From Thioalkalivibrio sp. (lineage in GTDB: Bacteria > Pseudomonadota > Gammaproteobacteria > Ectothiorhodospirales > Ectothiorhodospiraceae), in the NCBI GenBank assembly GCA_007120575.1, contig SKNJ01000035.1, forward strand, positions 1 to 8,855: a stretch of 8,855 nucleotides of DNA, given 5' to 3'. How positions within the stretch are numbered: position 1 is the first letter of the stretch; every line of letters starts with the position of its first letter. Under the pieces are notes generated by a model that searched no databases, was not told the DNA's origin, and saw nothing but the letters and a program-made list of their open reading frames with translations. Below are positions 1 to 5,155 of the stretch, piece by piece. A program made the translations under genes and the position numbers.

Positions 1-145
1 CGATGCAAGGCACGGGGCCAGTTCCGCTCGGGTGGCGTCGTCGCCAGCGCTGCCGGCATGCGTCACCACGGGGCATGGCGGCCCGGCATGCACCGCCAGC
101 GCGCACGGGCGTGCCCTGCGACAACCGTAATTGCGGCGGCTGGGA
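1..145. other. Gene-free leader stretch with small hairpins
   Basis: No open frame here resembles a known protein; the short frames run through the palindrome downstream and look like chance frames of GC-rich DNA. Two small perfect stems are visible: TGGCG at 33-37 with CGCCA at 42-46, and TGGCGG at 76-81 with CCGCCA at 93-98. The nonamer CCGGCATGC occurs twice, at 53-61 and 83-91. No T-run follows either stem, so neither is a typical terminator. The 3' end of an upstream gene cannot be recognised. The stretch may be ordinary intergenic DNA or the edge of the repeat element that starts at 146. Confidence 0.4.
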
Positions 146-186
146 GCCTGTCGGATTTGGGCGATCGTCGCGAGCGTGGCGGGAGA

Positions 187-210
187 GTGAGGCCATTTTT
201 TTGGTCTCTC
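187..210 (+). repeat. Inner hairpin, left half of the palindrome
   Basis: Bases 187-194 can pair with 203-210 (one G-U pair and one T-T mismatch) around an eight-base loop that is nearly all T (195-202). This local fold competes with the long-range pairing of the whole palindrome. The T-run sits in the loop rather than after the stem, so it is not a standard intrinsic terminator. Confidence 0.4.
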
Positions 211-240
211 GAGGCGCATAGTAGGAACGATGTAACGAGC

Positions 241-265
241 GAGAGCGGAAAAAGGGGCCGCTCTC
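241..265 (+). repeat. Inner perfect 8-bp hairpin, right half of the palindrome
   Basis: GAGAGCGG at 241-248 is the exact reverse complement of CCGCTCTC at 258-265, with a nine-base loop of five A and four G. No T-run follows it, so it does not look like a terminator. It lies 82 bases before the ATG at 348 and would be in the untranslated leader if transcription starts upstream of it. It competes for the same bases as the long palindrome. Confidence 0.5.
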
Positions 266-347
266 CCGCACGCGCAGCAGATCAGCCCCAAGTCCGAAAG
301 GCGGCAAGGCTTGCGTGGCGCGCCCCGGGGCCCTATGTTGCCGGCCC

Positions 348-1136
348 ATGGAGACACCATCGGTACCCGCCTCGATCCGCCGCCTGGCCGGACGCGCCAT
401 CGCCGATTTCGACATGATCCGCGACGGCGACCGGATCCTGGTCGGCGTGTCCGGCGGCAAGGACTCGCTGACCCTGCTGTGGCTGCTGCACGGCCTGGCG
501 CGGCGCGCCCCGGTGCGCTTCGAGGTCGGCGCGGTCACCATCGACCCCGAGATCGAGGGCTTCGAGCCGGAGCGTCTGCGCGAATACCTCGGGGCCTACG
601 GCGTCGCCTATCACTTTGTGTCCGAGCCGATCGCAGAACTGGCGAGCGAGCACATGGACAACGACTCGTTCTGCTCGTTCTGTTCGCGCATGAAGCGGGG
701 CCTGATGTACCGCACGGCGCGCGAGCATGGCTACAACGTGCTGGCGCTGGGCCAGCATCTCGACGATCTCGCCGAGAGCTTTATGATGAGTGCCTTCCAC
801 GGTGGCCAGCTGCGTACCATGAAGGCCCATTACGCGATCGACGCCGGCGACCTCCGGGTGATCCGCCCGCTGGTCTACGTGCGCGAGCGCCAGACGCGGG
901 ACTTCGCCGAGGCGGCCGGGCTGCCGGTGATCCTCGACAACTGCCCGGCCTGTTTTGCCATGCCCACCCAGCGCGAGCACATGAAGCAGCTCCTCGCGCA
1001 GGAAGAACAGGCCCATCCGCGCCTGTTCCGCAACCTGCGCACCACCCTCAAGCCGCTGATGACCGAGGGCGGCATCCCCCCGCGCCCGGATTCCGCGAAC
1101 GAGGCCGGGCATGGCACATCGTCGGCATCTGCGTGA
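348..1136 (+). CDS. TtcA-family PP-loop ATPase, probable tRNA 2-thiolation enzyme
   Basis: The 262-residue cytoplasmic protein has the PP-loop SGGKDS at residues 35-40, which activates the target base with ATP. It then has FCSFCSRMKRG (C109, C112), which matches the cysteine pair of TtcA that binds an iron-sulfur cluster, a QHLDD segment at 136-140, and a second pair, NCPAC (C199, C202), near the position of the third TtcA cysteine. TtcA makes 2-thiocytidine at position 32 of some tRNAs. The protein is shorter than E. coli TtcA (about 311 residues) and its CPACFAMPTQR block differs from the classical sequence, so it may be a TtcA-like paralogue rather than the true orthologue; I give no symbol. 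I chose the ATG at 348 because the protein then begins just before the conserved helix; an in-frame GTG at 315 is possible. No strong ribosome-binding site is visible. Its end overlaps the next gene by 26 bases, which suggests co-translation. Confidence 0.85.
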   Translation: METPSVPASIRRLAGRAIADFDMIRDGDRILVGVSGGKDSLTLLWLLHGLARRAPVRFEVGAVTIDPEIEGFEPERLREYLGAYGVAYHFVSEPIAELASEHMDNDSFCSFCSRMKRGLMYRTAREHGYNVLALGQHLDDLAESFMMSAFHGGQLRTMKAHYAIDAGDLRVIRPLVYVRERQTRDFAEAAGLPVILDNCPACFAMPTQREHMKQLLAQEEQAHPRLFRNLRTTLKPLMTEGGIPPRPDSANEAGHGTSSASA

Positions 1137-2004
1137 CCGCGTCATCGGCGCGAGCCTGCGCCTGCTGACCGGGCTCCCACTGCGCGTCAACCACGCGCTG
1201 GGGGCCGCCCTGGGCTGGCTGGCCTGGGCGCTGCCGACCCGCTCGGCGCGACTCACCCGCATCAACCTGCGGCTGTGTTTTCCCGACAAGGACCCCGCCT
1301 GGCATCGCCGTGTCGGTCGCCGTTCGCTGATGGCCATGGGGCAGGCCCTGACCGAGTCGCCCTGGCTGTGGGCGGCCGACCCCCGGGTCCTGGAGCGACT
1401 GGTGGAGGCCCCGCCGGGATTCGCCCGATTGCGCGAGCGTCCATCCGGGCATGCCCTGTTCCTGGTCACGCCGCACCAGGGCTCCTGGGAACTCGGAGGA
1501 CTGAGTGCCGCGATGCTGGGGCCGATGACCGTCCTCTACAGCCCGTTCAAGACCGCCGAGATCGATCGCTGGGTGCGCGAGGCGCGCGCCTCCACCGGCG
1601 CGACCCTGGCCCCGGCGGACCGTCGCGGCCTGCGCCTGCTGCAGCAGGCCCGCGATCGTGGCGAGATCCTCGGCATCCTGCCCGACCAGAGCCCGCGTGG
1701 TGCCTCCGGGGTGTTCGCGCCGTTCTTCGGGCGCCAGGCCCTGACCATGACGCTGTTGCCGCGCCTCCTGCGCGGGCGCGACGATCCGGTGGTGTTCGTG
1801 TTCGTCGAGCGACTGTCCCGGGGGCGCGGCTACCGCTTTCACGAAATCGAGGGCGACCGCGCGGTGGCAGATCCCGACGTGACGCGCGCCGCGGCCGCGA
1901 TCAACCGCCATGTCGAGACCCTGGTCCGCCGCTGCCCGGAGCAGTACAACTGGGCGTACAAGCGCTTCCACCCCGCCCCGCCGGGCATGCCCGCGCGGTA
2001 TTGA
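1111..2004 (+). CDS. LpxL/HtrB-family lipid A biosynthesis acyltransferase
   Basis: The 297-residue protein belongs to the lysophospholipid acyltransferase family of Kdo2-lipid A late acyltransferases, which transfer a secondary acyl chain from acyl carrier protein onto lipid A at the inner membrane. It shows the catalytic HX4E motif as HQGSWE (H122, E127), a GILPDQSPR block at 188-196 with the conserved D192 and Q193, and the C-terminal signature PEQYNWAYKRF at 276-286. A hydrophobic segment at about 26-42 could anchor it to the membrane. Its length is close to the usual 300 residues. The ATG at 1111 is preceded by GAGG at 1101-1104, six bases upstream, and lies inside the end of the TtcA-like gene, so the two are probably one transcript. 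The specific acyl chain and acceptor cannot be told. No acyltransferase-pathway neighbours are present. Confidence 0.9.
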   Translation: MAHRRHLRDRVIGASLRLLTGLPLRVNHALGAALGWLAWALPTRSARLTRINLRLCFPDKDPAWHRRVGRRSLMAMGQALTESPWLWAADPRVLERLVEAPPGFARLRERPSGHALFLVTPHQGSWELGGLSAAMLGPMTVLYSPFKTAEIDRWVREARASTGATLAPADRRGLRLLQQARDRGEILGILPDQSPRGASGVFAPFFGRQALTMTLLPRLLRGRDDPVVFVFVERLSRGRGYRFHEIEGDRAVADPDVTRAAAAINRHVETLVRRCPEQYNWAYKRFHPAPPGMPARY

Positions 2005-2160
2005 TCCCGCGCGGCGGCGCCCCCCCGCCTCGCCAGCGTGGCGCACCGCCCGGCAGGCCCTTTTTGTCCGGACTGCGACGCGGGTCAACAACTCTCCGTT
2101 GTAAGGCATGCGGGGCGCATGGTTCCCTGTGCGTTCTACCTATTGAACTTCGCCAGGCCG

Positions 2161-2168
2161 AGGGAGGG
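2161..2168 (+). promoter_or_regulatory. Shine-Dalgarno site of the DUF4382 lipoprotein gene
   Basis: AGGGAGGG lies seven bases before the ATG at 2176. It decides the start, since the open frame continues upstream past 2040 without an equivalent site and the residues before 2176 would spoil the lipoprotein signal peptide. An in-frame GTG at 2173 is a weaker alternative. Confidence 0.7.
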
Positions 2169-2175
2169 CAGTGTG

Positions 2176-3711
2176 ATGAGCAACTGGACCAGAATCACCA
2201 GCGGGATCGGGGCGTTGTTCGCGGCCGGGTTGCTGCTGGCGGGCTGCGGCGGCAGCAGCAGCGACAGCGGTAACGTGCAGGCCTCCGGGGACGGCGGCTC
2301 GGTGGCGGTGCTGATTACCGATGCGCCCACCGAGGTCTACGACGAGATCTGGGTGACCTTCACCCGCATCAGCCTGCTGCCGCGCGAGGATTCGGAAGAC
2401 GCCGAGGCCGTCGTGCTGTTCGAGGATGCCGACGGCGAGACCCTCGACCTGCTGCAATTGCGCGACCATGCCGAGCTGTTCACGGTGCAGGAGGATGTAC
2501 CGGTCGGCGATTACGAGAAGGTGCGCATGGAGGTCGCCGGCGTGGAGCTGGTGGATCTGGACACCGACCCGGAGACCCGCGTCACTGCCCGACTGCCGAG
2601 CGATCGTCTCGACCTGGTGCCGCGTGCCCCGCTGGCCGTCTCCGAAGACAACACCCTGTACCTCGAACTCGATATCGATGCCGACGAATCGCTGCTGGTG
2701 GTCGAGGCCGGTGGCGATACGGTCTTCCGGCCGGTCGTGTTCGTGACGGCCTACGAGGAAGGCAACGGCGACAGCGAGAACGGTGATGTGGACAACGGCC
2801 TGGCGGAAGACGCAGAGGCCACCGACGACACCCCGCTGATCAGCGTCAGCGGCCAGGTGCGCGAAGCCGACGGCGACCTGCTGCTGATCTGCCCGTCGGA
2901 TCGGGCCTCCGCGAGTGCCTGCGTGCGCACCTCGCTGGCGGGTGACGTGCCGGTCTTTGACCGTACCGGCGAACCCGCTGGTCAGGTGGATGCGGGTGAT
3001 GCGCTGATCGCGATGGGCCTGTTGCGGCGCGATGCCGACGGACGTCGCACCCTGGAGCCGTTCAGCATCACCCTGGGCACCCGGCCGACGCTGGGTACCC
3101 GGGGCGGCACCGCTGATTCGGCTGTGGATGCGGACGGCGAGTTCGTCACCCGCAGCGGCCGCGAGATCCGTCTGCTGGATGCGGCCCCGGTGGTCAGCCG
3201 CCAGGGTGAGCGGCTGGGCGCTGACGCGATTGTCCCCGGCCAGGCGCTGACCGCGTTCGGCATCGTGTCCGGCGAGCCAATGCTGGCGACTCTGGTGGTC
3301 CTGAGTGACGATGCCCCGGAGGACGACGATGCCGGTAGCGGCGAAGGCAGTGGCCAGACCGTGCTGCGCGGCGAGCTGGTCGCGGTGGATACCGACAACA
3401 CCCTGCAGGTGGAGGTGAACGGCACCACCGAACACATCCGCCTGATCGCGGATGGCCGTCTGGTGGTCGCCGGTCAGGGCCGGGTGGCCTCCGGCGCGGT
3501 GGCGGATCTCGAGGAGTACGAACGGGTGCGGATCAACGCCCGGGGTGCGTATGGCGACAGCTACTTCGAGGCCGAGCAGATCGTGGCCCACCCGCTGAAC
3601 CGCGACGACGACGCCTCCAGCAACGGGCGCCCGGACCATGCCGGGCCGCCCGAAGGAGTCGGGCCGCCGGATCACGCGGGCCCGCCCGACGGAGCTGGCC
3701 CCTCCGACTAG
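2176..3711 (+). CDS. Acidic DUF4382-type outer lipoprotein with proline-rich repeat tail
   Basis: The 511-residue protein starts with a lipoprotein signal peptide: a charged N-terminus, a hydrophobic run at about 11-21 and the lipobox LAGC with C24 as the lipidated cysteine. The next residues are glycine and serine with no Asp at +2, which suggests outer-membrane sorting. A Gly/Ser-rich linker leads to a region (about 42-193, with VAVLITDAPTEVYDEIWVTF) that matches the DUF4382 family of secreted proteins of unknown function. An acidic linker (194-219) is followed by beta-rich segments at about 221-300 and 397-472 that recall DUF5666 folds, a weaker assignment. C239 and C249 could form a disulfide. 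The tail carries two 12-residue repeats. Asp and Glu are very abundant throughout, as expected for surface proteins of salt- or alkali-adapted bacteria. The function is unknown. The gene stands alone, with 171 bases before it and a strong terminator after it. Confidence 0.8.
   Translation: MSNWTRITSGIGALFAAGLLLAGCGGSSSDSGNVQASGDGGSVAVLITDAPTEVYDEIWVTFTRISLLPREDSEDAEAVVLFEDADGETLDLLQLRDHAELFTVQEDVPVGDYEKVRMEVAGVELVDLDTDPETRVTARLPSDRLDLVPRAPLAVSEDNTLYLELDIDADESLLVVEAGGDTVFRPVVFVTAYEEGNGDSENGDVDNGLAEDAEATDDTPLISVSGQVREADGDLLLICPSDRASASACVRTSLAGDVPVFDRTGEPAGQVDAGDALIAMGLLRRDADGRRTLEPFSITLGTRPTLGTRGGTADSAVDADGEFVTRSGREIRLLDAAPVVSRQGERLGADAIVPGQALTAFGIVSGEPMLATLVVLSDDAPEDDDAGSGEGSGQTVLRGELVAVDTDNTLQVEVNGTTEHIRLIADGRLVVAGQGRVASGAVADLEEYERVRINARGAYGDSYFEAEQIVAHPLNRDDDASSNGRPDHAGPPEGVGPPDHAGPPDGAGPSD
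3631..3702 (+). repeat. Two 36-bp tandem repeats encoding a Pro/Gly-rich tail
   Basis: Residues 486-497 and 498-509 of the lipoprotein read PDHAGPPEGVGP and PDHAGPPDGAGP, differing at only two positions; two more residues (SD) end the protein. The DNA units are 3631-3666 and 3667-3702. The codons differ at many third positions, so the duplication is not very recent or is kept by selection on the protein. The segment is probably unstructured. Confidence 0.8.
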
Positions 3712-3813
3712 GCCGACCGCGGGGCCCCGGTCCGCAGCAGACCCGTCCCCTGGCCGATCGAGTGGGCGCCGCCCAATGGTTGAGGGGTTACCCCGGGGTC
3801 GGTAAGGTCAGAG

Positions 3814-3845
3814 CCCCGCCGGGACATTGCCCGGCGGGGTTTTTT
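3814..3845 (+). terminator. Strong Rho-independent terminator
   Basis: A perfect ten-base-pair GC-rich stem (CCCCGCCGGG at 3814-3823 with CCCGGCGGGG at 3830-3839) encloses a six-base loop ACATTG and is followed directly by six T residues (3840-3845). It sits about 100 bases after the lipoprotein stop codon and 50 bases before the next start, so it most likely ends the lipoprotein transcript and insulates the sugar-phosphate transferase gene. There is no matching A-run on the left side, so it acts mainly on the + strand. Confidence 0.92.
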
Positions 3846-3850
3846 CGGAA

Positions 3851-3879
3851 TGCCCCGGACTCGGATGCGTTCCGGGGTA
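3851..3879 (+). promoter_or_regulatory. Hairpin directly upstream of the transferase ribosome-binding site
   Basis: CCCCGGA at 3853-3859 is the exact reverse complement of TCCGGGG at 3871-3877, extendable by a G-U and a T-A pair to 3851-3879, with an eleven-base loop. It ends one base before the Shine-Dalgarno site GGGGAGG (3881-3887). It could be an operator or an mRNA hairpin near the ribosome site; it has no T-run. The function is inferred only from its place. Confidence 0.4.
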
Positions 3880-3880
3880 C

Positions 3881-3887
3881 GGGGAGG
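3881..3887 (+). promoter_or_regulatory. Shine-Dalgarno site supporting a TTG start
   Basis: GGGGAGG lies eight bases before the TTG at 3896. An in-frame stop TAA sits at 3890-3892, so no earlier start is possible, and the next in-frame ATG at 3926 would remove most of the first membrane helix. The site therefore supports TTG as the start. Confidence 0.7.
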
Positions 3888-3895
3888 CGTAACGC

Positions 3896-4915
3896 TTGGG
3901 GTGGATCGCGATACTGCTGGCGGCTATGGTGGCCGCGTTCGCACTGACGGCCGCGCTACGCCATTACGCGCTGGCGCAGCGGTGGCTGGATGTGCCGAAT
4001 GCCCGCAGTTCGCATTCCAGGCCGACGCCCCGCGGTGGCGGCCTGGCGATCGTCGCGGTGTTCGTGCTGGCGCTGGCCGGTCTGGCGCTGGCTGAAGTGG
4101 TCGCCATGTCTGTCCTGACCGCCCTTGTCGGCGCCGGGCTGCTGGTCGCCCTGGTCGGCTGGCTGGATGACCGCGGGCATGTCGCGGCTGGCTGGCGGCT
4201 ACTGGCGCATTTCCTGGCCGCCGGCTGGGGGCTCGCCTGGCTGGGCGGCCTGCCGCCCCTGGTGCTGTTCGGCACGCCCGTGGACCTGGGCTGGCCGGGG
4301 CAACTCCTGGCCCTGCTCTATCTGGTCTGGCTGCTGAACCTCTACAACTTCATGGACGGTATCGACGGGATCGCCGGGATCGAGGCGCTCGCCGTCGGCG
4401 CCAGTGTCGCACTGCTGCTCGGCTGGCTGGCGGGCGATGGGCATTGGCTGGCGCCCGCGCTGCTGGCGGCGACGAGCCTGGGATTTCTGCTGTGGAACTT
4501 CCCGCGCGCGCAGATCTTCATGGGTGACAGCGGCAGCGGGTTTCTGGGCCTGATGCTGGGGCTGCTGTCGATCCAGGCGGCCTGGGTCGCGCCGGAGTAC
4601 CTCTGGATGTGGCTGGCGCTGCTGGGTGTGTTCGTGGTGGACGCCACGCTGACCCTGCTGCGGCGCCTGCTGCGCGGGGAGCGCGTATATCAGGCGCATC
4701 GCAGCCATGCCTACCAGCATGCGGCCCGGATGCTCGGATCGCACGTGCCGGTAGCGCTCGGTGCGGGCCTCCTGACCCTGTTGTGGCTGCTGCCGGTCGC
4801 GGCGCTGGTTGCCCTGGGGCATCTGGACGGCGCGGTCGCGGTGCTGATCGCCTATGCCCCGCTGGTGGCCGGGGCCTGGTGGCTGCGCGCCGGGGCCCCC
4901 GGCGACTGCCCCTGA
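3896..4915 (+). CDS. WecA/WbpL-like polyprenyl-phosphate sugar-1-phosphate transferase
   Basis: The 339-residue integral membrane protein belongs to the MraY/WecA family (glycosyltransferase family 4), which moves a sugar-1-phosphate from a UDP-sugar onto undecaprenyl phosphate and so starts a cell-surface polysaccharide. The family blocks appear in order: DVPNARSSHSRPTPRGGG at 32-49, the Mg-binding DD pair D91-D92 in WLDDRG, NFMDGIDG at 151-158 (D154, D157), GDSGSGFLG at 210-218, and the HRSH loop at 268-271 typical of the WecA/WbpL branch rather than MraY. About ten hydrophobic helices alternate with these loops. The TTG start is preferred because a stop lies just before it and a good ribosome-binding site fits. 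The sugar donor (GlcNAc, FucNAc, QuiNAc or other) cannot be told. Unlike most O-antigen genes it has no glycosyltransferase neighbours here; it sits between a terminator and murJ. Confidence 0.9.
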   Translation: MGWIAILLAAMVAAFALTAALRHYALAQRWLDVPNARSSHSRPTPRGGGLAIVAVFVLALAGLALAEVVAMSVLTALVGAGLLVALVGWLDDRGHVAAGWRLLAHFLAAGWGLAWLGGLPPLVLFGTPVDLGWPGQLLALLYLVWLLNLYNFMDGIDGIAGIEALAVGASVALLLGWLAGDGHWLAPALLAATSLGFLLWNFPRAQIFMGDSGSGFLGLMLGLLSIQAAWVAPEYLWMWLALLGVFVVDATLTLLRRLLRGERVYQAHRSHAYQHAARMLGSHVPVALGAGLLTLLWLLPVAALVALGHLDGAVAVLIAYAPLVAGAWWLRAGAPGDCP

Positions 4916-4964
4916 ACCGTTGCCGGCGCACACTCCCGCCAACCCGGACCGGTCCTTGCAAGTG

Positions 4965-5011
4965 CCGCGAAGCCATCCCCCGATTCCCATGCCACGCAGA
5001 CCCCTTCGCGG
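4965..5011. repeat. Spaced 8-bp inverted repeat in the murJ upstream region
   Basis: CCGCGAAG at 4965-4972 and CTTCGCGG at 5004-5011 are exact reverse complements separated by 31 bases. The adjacent CCATC (4973-4977) and GATGG (5011-5015) are also complementary in an overlapping register. It may be a pair of protein-binding half sites, the base of an RNA stem, or chance. The rest of 4916-5155 shows no credible gene. Confidence 0.3.
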
Positions 5012-5077
5012 ATGGTGCGCCAGCCGCTCCGGTGCCCGCCATCGCGCGGGGCAACTCGCCACCCCGCCCCGTGCTCC

Positions 5078-5108
5078 TTCGGCGCCGGCCCCGGGGTTTG
5101 AGTACACT
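5078..5108 (+). promoter_or_regulatory. Candidate promoter for murJ
   Basis: TACACT at 5103-5108 resembles a sigma-70 -10 element and stands out in very GC-rich DNA. The best -35 is only TTCGGC at 5078-5083 with a long 19-base spacer. Transcription would begin near 5115 and give a leader of about 40 bases, which includes the perfect palindrome CCGGGCCCGG at 5124-5133. It is a weak match supported mainly by position. Confidence 0.3.
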
Positions 5109-5155
5109 GCGGGCCTTTCCGGACCGGGCCCGGGCGTGCGCGAATCGATCCCCTG

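Larger units (their letters stand above)
146..302. repeat. Long imperfect palindrome, possible MITE-like or REP/BIME-like element
   Basis: The outer arms, about 146-194 and 256-302, are reverse complements at roughly four of five positions with a few one-base gaps. Matching blocks include GCCT 146-149 with AGGC 299-302, TCGGA 151-155 with TCCGA 293-297, TTGGG 157-161 with CCCAA 287-291, GATC 163-166 with GATC 280-283, and the perfect GCGGGAGAG 179-187 with CTCTCCCGC 261-269. The symmetry continues inward: GGCC 191-194 with GGCC 256-259, the T7 run 196-202 with the A5 run 249-253, and CTCTCG 206-211 with CGAGAG 240-245. The centre is near 224. GGCGGC flanks both ends (135-140 and, overlapping the end, 300-305), but in GC-rich DNA this is weak evidence for a target duplication. 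No transposase is encoded. It could be a non-autonomous mobile element, a dispersed palindromic repeat, or a structured leader of the downstream gene. Confidence 0.72.

Noticed and set aside
315..347. GTG at 315 as the start of the TtcA-like gene
   Set aside because: It adds eleven residues (MARPGALCCRP) without a ribosome-binding site; the ATG at 348 gives a more typical N-terminus. Not fully excluded.
58..417. A 119-codon + strand frame and a 72-codon frame at 3-221
   Set aside because: Both pass through the palindrome, have no ribosome-binding site or recognisable motif, and the longer one overlaps the start of the TtcA-like gene.
2041..2066. Possible terminator after the acyltransferase gene, ending in a T5 run
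   Set aside because: The only stems next to the T-run are three to five base pairs and do not abut it, so a functional intrinsic terminator cannot be supported.
2140..3675. A 511-codon open frame on the minus strand
   Set aside because: It mirrors the lipoprotein gene, whose signal peptide, lipobox and ribosome-binding site are convincing; the minus-strand protein has low-complexity composition and no recognisable motif.
3780..3808. TTGAGG and TAAGGT with a 17-base spacer as a promoter
   Set aside because: The -10 matches only three of six bases, and transcription would run straight into the strong terminator at 3814-3845.
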